Of a stretch of DNA of 64,000 nucleotides, positions 50,801-63,400 are shown in pieces. Location of the stretch: assembly GCF_028769735.1 (NCBI RefSeq), contig NC_088178.1:18550357-18614356 (forward strand), read 5' to 3'. A program made the position numbers and the translations under genes. The first letter of the stretch is position 1, and every line of letters begins with the position of its first letter. This stretch comes from Zonotrichia leucophrys gambelii (Eukaryota > Chordata > Aves > Passeriformes > Passerellidae). The notes under the pieces were generated by a model. That model did no database searches. It worked only from the letters and a program-made list of their open reading frames with translations, and was not told the DNA's origin.

Positions 50801-52138
50801 GGAAGGCATGTCAGTTTCATAACATCTCTATAGCTTTTACTGGAGATGTCAATGTATGTTTCTTTATTCCTGATCTAAAACTCATCCACATACGCAAGAT
50901 GTGCTATAAAAGACTGAGCCATTAAAAAAGATAAATAAATAAATAAAAGGCTTTGAAACTGCACTTGATAAACATGAACTAAATCCAGAAAAATTTAACT
51001 TGACTCAGAGCCAAAACACTCCTTGTCTTTGGATTTGGCTCCTAATTGAAGATGAAAATTAAACAGATGCTACAAATGTCAGTTAAACGCATTTTTCAAT
51101 CTGGTTTTTTTATAGTTTTTAGCTCTTTATACATGGACAGACTTCTGCTTTCAAATCATTACTAGTCTTTTCAATTTTATTTTTATTTTTTAAGTGAAGG
51201 AATTTTGTTTCTCCCATGGAGCATGACTCAGTGTATACACAATTAGTATGCCCTCACAAGATTCTTTTGCATGTCATTTTCCAGCATTGAAAAATTTCTT
51301 TTTTTTTTAATCATATGTGCCCATTAGAGCCATCATTTGTAAGTATTTCCACGACGGCTAGTGCAAATTACTTCTATCTCTACTGCTCATTTGCTTGCTG
51401 CTGTGTTATAAATATGAATTATAGAGTTAGACCCTGTTATAGTTGCTCTGAAGACTCATTGTAAGATGAGAACCTGAAGAAATTATACATAAGAGACTTC
51501 AAAATTTTCATTCACTTTTCACTTCTTGTTCTATTTGTTTCCAGTTTTCTTGAACTAAGCAGTATGACCTGAGAAGTCTGGTCTATGTGTACTTGTTACG
51601 TGTGTCTTGTGAGGAAGATTTGCCAGAGTTTTCTAAAGATTTAGCACAACAAAACCTTAAAAAATATATACAAATTGCTCTTTTTATTTCTGGGGCTCGT
51701 TTTGTAGCAAAACTCTTGCAGAGTGCCAATCAGGGCCCGTATTTGATCTTTCTATTTTTCTGAAGGCACAGTTTTCTTCTTTGGTAGAATGGTTTGAAAG
51801 GTTTCCCGGTCAAAATGTTTACAGTCTGGCAGCTGGTTGTGTGAAGACACAGCTGAATTTGGTGGTGAATTTTGTGCATGGTCGGTAGTGCTACAGGGAG
51901 GGGAGGAGAGGCCTCACCTCCTTCCTTCCACCCCTCCTGTGGGTAAGAAGCACCACAGTCACACAGCAATCCACCACACCGCCTTGTCGCGCTGGGCAGA
52001 ATGGGCCTGGAACCTCACATTATTATTTACAACTTGTGTATTCACAGCTGGAATAGCTGTGGATTTGTAAAACATCAACAAATTTCACCACAAGCCTTTC
52101 TGACAACCCTGGAGCACCCGTGAGTTCAGCTGTTCCAG
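47821..52138. other. AT-rich gene-free stretch
   Basis: No gene is recognised. An octamer word ATGCAAAT lies at 48316-48323, a short CA/TA stretch at 49541-49575, and an (AAAT)n microsatellite of about four units at 50931-50947. From about 51900 GC content rises toward the CpG-rich cluster that follows. Confidence 0.5.
50931..50947. repeat. (AAAT)n microsatellite, about 4 units
   Basis: Perfect ATAAATAAATAAATAAA run in AT-rich unique DNA. It is short and not linked to a recognisable retroelement tail. Confidence 0.85.
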
Positions 52139-52262
52139 GTGTTGGTGGCGCACCCACGGCCGCTCCGGCTCTGCCGCGGCCTAGGCTGGCGCTGGCACCG
52201 CGCTCCCAGAGCGCTCCCAGGCAAGGCTCCAATCCTTCCCAACGGGAAGGACGGCCTTATTG
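52139..52262. promoter_or_regulatory. Small CpG-rich cluster
   Basis: About a dozen CpG dinucleotides occur in roughly 120 bp (GGCGC, CACGGCCGCTCCGG, GCCGCGG, GGCGCTGGCACCGCGC, AGCGC, AACGGG, GACGG). The surrounding DNA is strongly CpG-poor. Together with a few CpGs at 51980-51996 it forms a weak, short CpG-island-like patch. It may be an unmethylated regulatory element, an alternative promoter, or a fragment brought in by retroposition, since a 23-A run lies about 140 bp downstream. No TATA box or coding exon was identified. Confidence 0.35.
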
Positions 52263-52403
52263 CTCCCTGTAAAACCTCCCTGCCCATGGCTGGGCTCCTT
52301 GCCTGTGTCTGCTGGCAGCTGCTGATGTTTCCGTGTCAGCCATTGTCTCAATGTAGTCTTTGTAGGCCACTCTGAAACACACAAGGTGATTTTCCACCTT
52401 AAC

Positions 52404-52426
52404 AAAAAAAAAAAAAAAAAAAAAAA
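52404..52426. repeat. A23 run, possible retroposed poly(A) tail
   Basis: Twenty-three consecutive A, followed by A-rich sequence to about 52444, directly after CACCTTAAC. This is the longest homopolymer in the window. No AATAAA lies in the 40 bp before it, and no target-site duplication was identified. It may be a plain microsatellite rather than a retroposed tail. Confidence 0.8.
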
Positions 52427-52444
52427 GGAGAAAAAGAAAAAAAG

Positions 52445-54564
52445 TGTTTCCATTAGGAAGAGGGGAATGAACAAAGGCTGTGGAGAATTGAATGAATATC
52501 CAACAAATATTGTTCGAAGCTTATCTTCAAATGAGCAAATCAGCTCCAAAGTGCTTAATAAATGGCCTTATCAATAAAACTCAGAAGCTACAATTTCTTT
52601 TTACAATGTGGATATATTTTGGGTTTTATTGAAAAGCTTTTACTGATAACTAAATCATAGTAATCAGTTACTTATTTTTAAGAAACACATCACATTTACA
52701 GATTGGTAAAAATTGTTTGAAGCTTTATTTAGTTGGTTCATTGTTAGACAAGGGCAATGGAAAAAAAGATCAGAGTTGAAAATGTGAGAGTGACTTCACA
52801 CTCGGAGAGAATTCCTTGACTTTTCAAGAGTACCTATTGTTGTTTTAAATTACTAGCACGGGATATCTGAAGACTGTCATGTTCAGATAGGAATTCAGAG
52901 ACTTAGGTACTTTTCTAGGTTTCATTGGAGTCTACCTAAGATCAAATTTGACCATTAATTTTTTAGGGTCCTGCAAGACTCAGGGGAGTATTTCTGTTTA
53001 AGAGAACTTAAACAAAATTAACTAGTCTGTGCTCTTGATCAGAGAAATACGTGGTCTTCCTCTGTGTGATGGAGAAGTTCTAGTTTCTCCATGCATTGGA
53101 ACAGAAACTTGTAATTTTATGATGAGAACTACCAGGCCTGAAGTGTAATGGGTTCTTACTTCTTCTTTAAGGGATTTTGCATTTAATGATGGTGGAGCAA
53201 TCATTTTCCTTATTCCCAAGAATTCTGCAGATTTTTTCCAAGGGACAAGGTCACACCCTAAATGTTAGTTTATTATTTAAGATGCCTTAAACTTCTCAGG
53301 TGGCAGTGACAGTGTAAAAGCAATTAGTGCATTAAATGATGGGATTTAGTTTTCATATTTTTTAAATCTCATTTTTCTATGGGTAATTTGCTACTACCAT
53401 GGGAGGTAGTAGAATTCTTTTGTTATTCTTCTGTCTCCCTGGGCAGAGGGGAGAAGAATAAGACACATACATCTTGTCTGATACAGCCTTTGAAAAGAGC
53501 CATCAAACACTAGCAACATGTGCCCTCTGTGAGACATATATTCCTTGAAACTGAAGCAAAATGGGAATGATACTTGCCCAAACACTTAGCTAGGAAAGAG
53601 CTTTTTGCTCTGTTGGACAGAGAAACTTTGCCACTGAAGTGAAGAGTTAGAAGTTCCCATATTAATGTGCGTGACTTCTCTTTCCATATGTGACCAAATG
53701 TATTCATTTTTATTACTAGTAGTAGCAGCAGTATTATATTCTTATTTGTGCAGGACAAGTTTACAAAAATATTGTGCTGTTCATTTCATTCTGGGCAGTG
53801 ATCATCAAGCTCTTGTTGAGGGAACCATCAAATAGTCTTCATTGATTACACTGAATGTATTGGTTCCTTACTGCTGAACATACATACCAAGCGTCTTCTC
53901 TGTCAATATTTGGTATCAGCAGGAAGCACTTCTGCTTAAAAAAAAAAAATCAACTGTGTTTTATTCTAGTTTTGCTGTATTTTATCTTTGATATTGGGAT
54001 ACCCAGATTGATTGGATCATCTCAGATCATCTAACAGGGAAAGGGGACCTATTTATTTATTTTAAATTGGTCATTTATTTCCTTTTCTTTTCTCTTCTCC
54101 AGATTTATATTCTGACCACCCTCAGCTAAAGGTGTTGGATGGTTTAGCTTAAGTTCTCTGAGGAATTTTTTATATCAGTTTTTGTATCAAAGACAATGCC
54201 AGAGAATTTAAATCACTTTTATTTCAAAGACTTTTAACCTAGCTAAAATATTACAGTAGGCATATGAGAACACGTGGCATTTGTGTGTTTCTCCCTCCCC
54301 TCCACCATCCCCAGGTAATTTTTCTGTCATACTGATATAAATGAAGACACACTGTAAACATACAAAGGTATATTTTTTGCACCATTATCTTGCAATGCGC
54401 TTTAACGCATGGGTTTAGCAGAGATAAATGGGAGCAGACTAGCTGGGTGGTGCTCGTGTTTCTGCCATGAGCAGAGTCCTTCTGAGCAGGTCACACCCTG
54501 CCTGGCACCCAGCTCAGCTCGGGGCTGCAGCCCCTTCCCCACCACAGCTCTGAGGGCTGCAGCA
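52445..54564. other. AT-rich gene-free stretch
   Basis: No gene is recognised. A 12-A run lies at 53938-53949 and an acceptor-like CTCTTCTCCAG ends at 54102 without a convincing exon. From about 54420 the sequence becomes GC-richer, leading into the minisatellite. Confidence 0.5.
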
Positions 54565-54730
54565 GCCCAAGCCCAGGGCGAAGCCCAAGCCCAGTGCAGA
54601 GCCCAAGCCCAGGGCAAAGCCCAAGCCCAAGGGCAAAGCCTAAGCCCAAGGCAAAGACAAAGACCAAATCCAGGGCAAAGCCCAACCCAGGGCAAAGCCC
54701 ACGCCAGGACAAAGCCCTCTCCAGGCTCAG
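54565..54730. repeat. 18-bp minisatellite, about 9 units
   Basis: Units follow GCCCAAGCCCAGGGCAAA. Units 1-3 (54565-54618) are exactly 18 bp with very few differences. Later units vary from 17 to 24 bp and become degenerate toward the right. Because the main period is six codons, frames stay open on both strands across it: a 135-codon plus frame (54409-54816, rich in Ala-Gln-Gly) and minus frames of 111 and 91 codons (rich in Leu, Gly, Trp, Ala). I regard these as by-products of the repeat, not genes. The array is likely to vary in length between individuals. Confidence 0.92.
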
Positions 54731-57700
54731 CCAACATCCATTACCGACTGTGCACAGCTGCAGCACTGCAGCTCTTAAGACAATGTCTGGGAGAAGATTC
54801 TCATTTTTCTCAATGAATTACTGAGCAGTTCTGTTCCGTCCATTTAGAAGATGAGGATTAAGGGGAACATCATACCACAGGTATTATCAGACAAAAACAA
54901 TGGATATTAAGCCATTATTTGTGCATTAGCTAGTTTTCCCCAGGTAGGCTTTATCATTTCCAGACATTTTGTTTTGTGTTGTTCTTCTTTTTTTGCCTAA
55001 TCACCTCTAAAATTATGAACACTCCAAGAATAAAGCATCCTGAATAGTAAAGCAGCTTGAAATATTCATAACTAAGAATGCAACTGGTAATGCTCATAAA
55101 CAAAGTTGTTTGGAGACCCCTTTATTAATTTTTAATTTATTTTCAGTCAATTCCTTATTACTTCCAAATTCCTGTAGGGGATTCTGTTAATTAGTCATGT
55201 GTAAAATATTCATTAAAAACAGCTTCCTATTTTCTTCTTTTATTGCAAATTTACATTTCTAATCTTATAACCAAAATAAATGCCATTGGGTAGAGAAACC
55301 ACATTAATTTTGATCAAACCCTTGAAATAGAAACCCAGAGAACAAAAGATATGGCAATAAAATCATAGTTGCATTGTGCTTTCAACTCACTAGAAACAGG
55401 TATGCCTATTTTAAACTATTGTCTTCTTCAGATATAAAGAACAGATATTTTAGATTATTTTAGGAATTCTTGTTAGGGGAGAAAAAAGAACAACAAGCAA
55501 ATGTGAAATCACAGTCTCCCACTGGCACTTTCTATGGGCACTTACCCTTCTGAATTTGATAAAGCTACTGTTTTTGAAATCTGGTCCCAAAATGGAGGCA
55601 AAATGTTTCCCAACAAATTGAAGTTTTTCTTCAACCTCACTTTTTATCTAATGATTAAATAGAGGAAATGTGCTCTTGTGATTTAGTTGGATCTCAGAGG
55701 TCTGAATTCAATTTTTCTTCTGATATATTGTCACTTCTTGGCAACTGCATCCCTCTGGACCTCAATTCTCTCCGTGTAAACCCTGACTCATATTTCTGTC
55801 CCTGTGAGTTCTTAGGTCTTATACTCAACTTTAAATATGTGATGAGGCCAGTGGGAAGGTTTGATTACTGTTAGTAGTGAAAATTGAACCTGTGCACAAA
55901 TGGGACAGAATCTTTGTGCTCTCTATTCCAATGGAGAGGAAAAGGAGAAGTTCTTCTTTAAACTGTATCAAGATATGTGAACACCACTGTGTTTGGACCA
56001 CAATCTTGCAATACTGTGTTTATATTATTGCATTCACATTGTGGTATGCTATGCTATAAGTCCCTTCTGTGAAAGTAGGGCTAAACCAATATTTCTTCTT
56101 TTTCCCATCTACTTTGGTCTCTGTCAGCATAAGCATGGAGGAACAATTCCAACAAACCTGTAAGCATCAATAAATGTTGTGTGTGCAGACCAGAAGCCAA
56201 GCCCACAACCTGGCATAAATCTCCATAAAATCAGGGATGATTATTTCTTCTCAATGGGACACATCTCCCACTGATATAAGGCATATGGTTAATTTGCTAA
56301 AGTAAAGCAAACTTGGTTTCTTTGTCTTTTTTTGTCAGGATGGCTGACACCCCCCCCAAAATGTTATTATTTTCGTTCATTTTCCCAGAGAATAGACACT
56401 AAAAAAGCAGGGGAAATACTCTGGAAATAGTACCTACTGTTAAGAAGAAAATTCTGTGAGATAAATAATGGCAAAATATTGTCCAAAGTCACCGTCATGA
56501 CTCTTTTATCTCTTTTTACACTAAATACAGAGAGGCTGATCCAGTTCCTGCCAGGAAGAGGAGCCAGGAAAAAGTAAAAACACATCCTGTTAGAGGTATG
56601 GGAACACAAAATTTGGTATGTAGAAAGGAAAAGTCAAGAAAACATTGAACAACAAAGACTGTTATTCCAATCCCAGCAGATCTGGCCTGGAACTGGAGTG
56701 ACTGATTTCTGAATGAACATACTTAGGCAAATCAGCGCAGCTTTGCTACTGCCAGCATTTCTGGGTTTGAAATCCTTCTTCCCCCACCAAACCAATCCAG
56801 TTGTAAGAAAGTAGGGCTGGTACAGAGCATTCATAGGGTGATCCGTTCTCTTATGAGCTGAGCATCCCGAACACCAGAATATTGACCAGCATGGAAATAG
56901 TATGACAAAGAGGCCAGAGGCTGTTCCCTACCTGGGGAGAAGCAGCTGAGGCTCAGAGCAGAAGTAAAAATGTCAGGGCTGTTGAATGTTCCCCCTATCC
57001 AAGTGCAAATTAATTATTTCAATCTCCAAAGTAATGTACTTTGCTCTTCTCGAAATCCCAGCCTGGGCATTAAAGTGGAGGACAAAGAACAGGGCTATGT
57101 GCAATGGTGCTGCTGGCAGGGAAAGTAGAGCCTTTGTAAGACTGTTGTGGAGATGGAGGCTCAATGGCATCTTGACTAGGGAAATCTGCATTTCATGCTA
57201 AATTTCCATTTCAGGAACTAGTTTTCCCTTTGTGATGTCATTTACAAAAAATCCACTGGACATAAAATGCATATCTTGTGGTATTCTAAATGTAATTTAG
57301 GCCATTTAGAATTGCTTTGAAGCTTGTCTCTGAATTGGGAGCGCTGCTGACCTGAATTCTCCACACAGTACCACACACAGCTTGTCACACTCCTGGAAGT
57401 GGTGAGAAACTGCAAGTGCTTCTGCTTGGTGGTCCTTTGTACTCAGCTCGAGCTGAATACACATTACTATGCAATAAGCATAGCTTATGTCCCCCTGTAT
57501 TCATCCCAGGAGAAAATTGCCTTTTCAGTGGCCATTTTATGTGTATTCTTCCCCTTCTTTACTCACTACTTTTCCCCATCACTATATTTGTAATCATTTT
57601 CTAAGTAACACTTAAAAATTGTTTTATAAATTGTGGCTCGCTATCTCTTCCATTCCTTGACATAAAAGCTCATAACTGCTGCTCCATCAATACCCAGCGT

Positions 57701-57810
57701 CTCCCTCAGATGCTTTTAATGTATATAACACTAACTCTAGGAAAATATTTATTGCTGCTCCCAATTCCAACAATAGATCTGGCCAAGACTAAATTAATCA
57801 CTGCCTTAAA
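54731..57810. other. AT-rich gene-free stretch
   Basis: No gene is recognised. The segment 55010-55290 is TAAT-rich and complex in composition. A C8 run lies at 56350-56357. The frames are short (at most 80 codons) and show no domain. Confidence 0.5.
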
Positions 57811-58140
57811 ATCACTAGAGATTATGTAGTACAGCACTGGCTGAGCTGAACCATGACTCAGCCTGATAATACTCTATCTGAAAACTAATCACCACCCACC
57901 ATATCATCATCTTGAGCCAGCAATTCATCTCCATTATCTCAGTGGCTCTTCTGATTGCAACTAGATCAAAACATCTTGCTGCAGTCCTGATTAATTTTAC
58001 CTCATCCCTTTTTGCCCAGTTCAGTATGTGGAAAAAGTCGATCGGTGATGTTAGCCTGAGTTCAGCAAACGCAAGCTGACTCTGCTGAGATGCTTTCCAC
58101 TCCATCAGTTCTCATAAATTAATTCCTCTGTGATCCTTTC
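57811..58140. other. Complex-composition segment, candidate conserved non-coding element
   Basis: This block lacks the homopolymer runs and CpG decay of its surroundings (it keeps GTCGATCGG at 58037-58045). It holds TAAT words and is open for 96 codons on the minus strand (57815-58105). The frame has no recognised domain or flanking splice sites. It reads like constrained non-coding DNA, but that impression can only be tested by alignment to other birds and reptiles. Confidence 0.2.
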
Positions 58141-61100
58141 AGGTTCTTCACCTGGAACAAAAGCCAGGTTAAAAGTTTATATGTCCTGGTCACTCATTCT
58201 TTCCTCTCTGTTTAAATTCGAGCACTACATTTTGTTTAATATTTGGGTGGTGGAGACTGATCTGCAAAATTAGTCAGATGCCACCTGCTAGTTCCTTGTC
58301 TGCTAGTTCCTTGTCCCCAAACAGCAAAACCCTTCAGATCTTGAAGTATTCTTTGTTAACTTAAGTACATGTTTACATTCCCTCCACTGAAGATCAGTTT
58401 AACATCTTCCCTTTGGTTTTTTGGATTTTGTATCCAATACATTTTTGCTACTGATTAATTCCTACTGTAAGTAGGAAGAAAAGTGTTTACACAGTAGTTT
58501 TGCCATGCCTAAGTCCTTGGTGATTTTTTCTCCTTCTCTGTTATTCAAAAGCTTTACTTAGTCTTTTGTTTTTCTTTCTTCTGGACATTTTTGAAAATTC
58601 TGTTCTTTTTTCTTTAATATTACAGCACAGAAGTTGATAATATTTTGAAGAACTTCCTCCTTCAGTTCTTGACTGCTAGCAGGTATTTTAGATGTTGTAG
58701 AGGCATTTTTAATCACGCTCTCTCTCTTAAAAAGCCTTATGCAAATCTCTTCTGTACTTAATATGCTTTTGTTCTGAAGAAGGTTTTTAATGTTCCAGTT
58801 AAAATTCTGCAAATACAAAACCCACAACACAGAAATGTTAAATAATAAAAAGTGTGACTTTGCATCACAGCAAGAGTTTTAACAAGGGACTTCCATAGGT
58901 CCTGAAGAAATAATTAAGGAGCCATGGAATATTTTATTCCTATGGCAAAGTAGCAAAGTACAGCTCTTTGGAGATATTTTGTAGGTATTTGCACAGAAAC
59001 TGAGACAAGTTTCAATTAGGCTCACATTTTGATTCCTTTGCCCTTTTAATCTGGTCAGCCAGTACAGGGACAAGTAGGGTTGAGGGTAAGAATGTCTGCT
59101 TCAGCTCTCTGTTTGGGGTTTGGTGGTGATTTTCCAGTTTTTCCATTTCCCAATGTTTTCTGAGTATTGTTGTTTTCTTTTACCTACCTCTTTACTCTTG
59201 ATTTCATACTAGTGTGCTAGGACGATAATTGCGCTGGGAATTTTATACAAAACACATGCAAATTTTTTTCAATGATATTGTGCATATGCTGTAGGCTATA
59301 ATTGTTTTGGAAGATTGCACTGAATTAGAAAGAGTACTTCGATTCAAAATGAGACAATATTGTGCCCTCTAGGACTCTCAAGATGTATATTTAGATCCTG
59401 CCTTGACAAAGACTTTGTACATAACCTTGGCACGTCCCCTCATCTCTCTGTTCTTCATGTTTCCAGCTACCCAGCCAAGACAGAAATACTCCCCATCTCT
59501 CATCTCTTTGGGGTAGACTGTAGCGTGCTTTGGTGTTTTGCACAATTTTTTCCCCAGAACAATCACTTCGATTTTAGTGGGATATCTTTGATACATGGAA
59601 ACTCTGCCAAAGGCAATTTTTTTTTTCCTAGCACTGGACCTCATTAGATGCTTAAGAGGTTTATAAAGCTTTAGCCAAAATAATTTTAGTGCAATATGAC
59701 ATATGTTGCCTCCAAGAAAACATTACATAAATTTGCAACTAGTATATCCTGATTAAAAGCTGTAATTGAATGATGTTACACTCTGAAAGGAAAACTATCC
59801 AATAATTTTCTTATGAAAAGGCATAAATTTGGATCCTTTCCTTTAGCTCATGAGATCACTGTCCAGTTGTTTTCTTTCACAAGTGTATATCCCTGTTATG
59901 AGAAGGCATGTTATTTCTATCCAAAGTGCTTAATATAACATATTGTAAATACTTTCCCAAAAGAATCAATCTTCAGCCTTAAAGGTTATTTCACTTTAGT
60001 GTGCAATATAGCACAATTTCTGCTGTTTGATCCGTTTGAGCCAGGGAGTAGCTAAGATTATACATGGTTTATACTGCATGGATTTTTAATGTTTCACACA
60101 TTAGCTTTTAAAAATTGCCTTCATATTCCCTATATTGATTTTTGTGGCTCCTAACATACAGCACCCGCTGAGTGGCTTTGCCAAACTCTCCTGATGAAAA
60201 GATGATATAGGAATCCTCAGCAGGGGCAAAGACAATCATAGATTAAAAAATCCAGCATCCAGTTGACCATTTTTCTTAAGCCTCATTGTAAGATTTCTTC
60301 TCTTTTTTTTATTCTTTTTATGATGGCATGCACAGTATAACTGCCTAAGGGCATGCTTATTATAGACTGTATTTTAAAGCTGATTAAAAATAAATTCTCC
60401 ATGCCTGTCTGAAACTTATTCCACAGAGAATCTTGTTTCATATCAGACGAGTAAAAGGATCTGTTGCTTATGTTCACCTTTTACCTCAGCCCACATTTAA
60501 AAACTCATATCAAATTTCCATTACACTTCGTTTATTATCCAGCCTTTCTACTTTCATCAGAGGAAGCATTATAATGACTGTGACTTTGAAAACTTTTATA
60601 ATTAATGTGTGCATGTGTACATATATATTTATATATTATTATATTTTATTTATACTCCATATAAAAATTAGGCTATCAAGTCTGACAGAATGATCTTGGT
60701 ACCATAATAAACAGACCTCTCTTCACAATCATTCTGCAGCACACAGGACTTGGCAAACTGTCAGATGGCAGGATGAAGAGGTAAAGAGCAGAATCTGCAA
60801 ATTCTGGCTGTGCACATGGGAATAGGTTCTGGGCTTTCCAAGAACTTGTGGAGAAAATGAAACTTGGCAGGATCCATTCGGAAATTCATTTCATCTGTTT
60901 TCATTTTGCACTGTCTGTCATCTAGTTTTTGATCACTAAATGAAAAAGAAAAATGAAGTTCTGCCATATGCATTCTATAAATTTCAATTTAGCTATCAGG
61001 TGTCACACCTGCCACAGTTTTGCTTTTTGCTGCATTTCAGACAACAGACATAATCATTTGTTTGTGTTACCAATGTTGGTTCAGGAAAGTTTATTTATGG

Positions 61101-61229
61101 TGGTGTTTGCAGTAAATCTGCTCATTTCCAACCATTTCTGCATAAACCTACCACTTGAAATATAGGCAGTTATGTCAGCCTGTATAGGAAACACATTGTA
61201 CAGTGTTAATTAAAGGGCTCTATTTGTGA
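58141..61229. other. AT-rich gene-free stretch
   Basis: No gene is recognised. A 15-bp tandem duplication (CTGCTAGTTCCTTGT) lies at 58285-58314 and a TA-rich stretch at 60618-60660. Two octamer words ATGCAAAT occur near 58739 and 59256. Open frames are under 100 codons with no domain. Confidence 0.5.
58285..58314. repeat. 15-bp perfect tandem duplication
   Basis: CTGCTAGTTCCTTGT occurs at 58285-58299 and again, identical, at 58300-58314. It is a recent local duplication, probably by replication slippage. Confidence 0.9.
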
Positions 61230-61730
61230 TATCTGCTCCTCCACTGAAATACCCTGAACCCTGAAACTGGCTGCTAGGGCATCTTGACCAAAGCCACACT
61301 CTGCAGGTCTCAGGCCCAGCTCCTCTGCATGGGAGGAGAGGTTTGCACACCCTGTGTCTGCTCTGCTGCGCCCTGCAAGGACAGGTGACAGCCCTGCTTG
61401 CTGCCCTCCACCTCCCCAGGTGATTTCTCTTCCCTGACCCCTCAGGGTTTGTTTGGGTCAGGTCATTGATGGGCTCTTGGGAGTGTAGCCGTTCCAAATT
61501 TCTCTTGCTGCTGCTGCTCTGGCCATGAAACCTTGGCTGGAGCCTCTCCACATCCCCAGCCCCAGGTGCCACAGCCCCACCTGGGCTTTGGGCTTTGCTG
61601 CTGTGCTGCTGCCACACCCAGCCCACGCCCATCCAGCCCAATGCACCCTGACAAGTCACTCCCTCCTCATTGAACACCTCCCAGCCGCAGCGCTCGTACC
61701 GCACAAGGAGCACTCTGTGCAGGGTGTATT
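61230..61730. other. GC-rich block of unknown nature
   Basis: About 500 bp are clearly GC-richer than the flanks, with CTG/CAG-rich words (61505-61520) and pyrimidine-rich, purine-poor plus strand. A 167-codon minus frame (61210-61713) and overlapping plus frames are open largely because stop codons are rare in GC-rich DNA. No domain is recognised and reading frames conflict. It could be an old transposon fragment, a decayed exon or a regulatory segment; I cannot tell which. Confidence 0.35.
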
Positions 61731-63097
61731 TATGTTGTTATTAGCCAGCAGGATTAAAAGCAGCAAGTTATCTCTCCATGAGCTGTCAAATATATTTATG
61801 CTGGAACCTCTTCCCCAGTTGTGTTTATTTTTTTTCCATAGAAAAGCATAAAAAGTAAAGTTGAAAAATTCATAAATAATCTCCTTGCCGAGTATAAGGA
61901 GAAAGTAGGGGTAGGTCAAATTTGTTGGAAAACACTGATTGGGTGGTGGCAATGAATTTTTCCTTGGCTCCATTCCAATTTTTCTAAATTATTTGGGTCA
62001 AGAAGAGATTGATGGAAATTTAATAAAAACTGAAATAGAATTCAGAGTGCTTTGCTCTGATTCAATATCTTGATAATCCAGTATTCCAAATTGAAAGGAT
62101 TTTTCTACTTGAAGGTCTTTTTTCTTTACTATTTTAATTTTTAAACTGCTATCTTATGTTTTCAGGTAGTTCATGCTTTCTTATTCTTTCTCAGGTGGTT
62201 TGGAACCGGTTCATACTTTTTGGAATTGCTGGAAAATCAGAAAAGGTTCATGTGGTTCTACACAGAGTAGAAATATAAGCCTATTGGATTAATTTTTTTA
62301 TTTCCTCTTTTCATATTCTCTTCTTTAAAGACTAAATATTAGAGCCACAATGTGAGACCACGTATGCAATGCAAAGGGCAAGAACTATCTATTAAATACT
62401 ATTGCAGTAATAAAACACAAGCCATATATAGCAGTCTCACTAATGAAACAGCATGATACTATGTGCCATGCTGTATATATGGGTACTGTTATTTTAGATC
62501 ATAGGATCATGAAGTCTTTTTTATTTTTTAAAGTTTGGGGGCAGGATGGAAAAGCAACAGAAGCATTCTAGTTTGGCTTTAATTTATACCATAATTTTTA
62601 ATGGCATTTAATTTTAGGATTTTATCCTTGCCCTTGGGTAGGTAAGGAATTCACAGACTCTCAATTAATTACAGTAATTTTAAAAAGTTCTGATATAAGT
62701 TCTGATAAATGTTGGTCCAGGATTTGAGAAAAATATAATTCACATTGAGGGAATAAGACAGAGGATTCATGGGGTGACAGTGAACATCTGTAGAGTGACT
62801 TTCTGGATATATAATTTTGAAACTAACCTACTTGAGTTATAATGAGAAAGCAGCTGTGGGGGAAGTTGTCACATTAAGCATTAAGCTTGAGCATACTGAT
62901 AAGCAGAGGGGCTGATACCCTCCTCACACATACACCCATGCACTCTGTCATACTTATCTAAAAGGGAGCACATCTCTCACTGCAGGATTCATAAATATGT
63001 TAGCTTAGAGCAGAAATTTGGAAAAATGGCTATGAAATTTAAACAGCAATTTGCCGGACTTCAATTTTTTCCCCTTATTCTGTCTCTTTGATTTTAC
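61731..63097. other. AT-rich gene-free stretch
   Basis: No gene is recognised. It is unique AT-rich DNA with many short T-runs and no identifiable transposon. Confidence 0.5.
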
Positions 63098-63099
63098 AG

Positions 63100-63400
63100 C
63101 CTGTGTTTGTTACAATTTATTGTAATTTCTTTCATGGAGCAATAGCAAACCTGTACCTGTGCCTGGTGCTCAGTGACTGTCAGGCTCACTCCTGCAGCTG
63201 CAGAGCTCTGCAGTTCAGCTGTGCCAGCAGAGCCAGCCCCACTGACAGGCACGCTCCTGCTCACCTTGTGACTCACACTCTGCTGTGTGCCTTTCATAGG
63301 AAATCTGCTTAAGTGTAAAAATATACAGTGTTTTATACCTGCATCTCTATGCAGGCTGGAGCACCGTATAGCTATTAATAAAACTGTTGGGAGTCAAGCA
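63100..63400 (+). ncRNA. Candidate terminal exon of an unidentified plus-strand transcript
   Basis: A long pyrimidine tract (about 63065-63090) ends in TTTTACAG with AG at 63098-63099, a good acceptor. The following 280 bp are GC-richer and end with AATAAA at 63377-63382. A GT-rich word (GTGTATCTCTGG) follows about 30 nt later, as cleavage-site downstream elements do. The only plus frame through it (63088-63312) begins before the acceptor and shows no domain, so a non-coding transcript would be more likely. No donor-bearing upstream exon was found, so this is a weak proposal. Confidence 0.15.

Noticed and set aside
54061..54131. Acceptor-like CTCTTCTCCAG at 54102 and a GTGTTG donor-like word at 54132
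   Set aside because: The donor word is poor and the 29-nt exon would have no supporting partner.
54409..54816. 135-codon plus frame as a real low-complexity protein gene
   Set aside because: The frame is produced by the 18-bp repeat unit. The opposite strand is equally open, which argues for a repeat artefact.
61210..61713. 167-codon minus frame as a gene
   Set aside because: It lies in GC-rich DNA where stops are rare, and several conflicting frames are equally open. No family is recognised.
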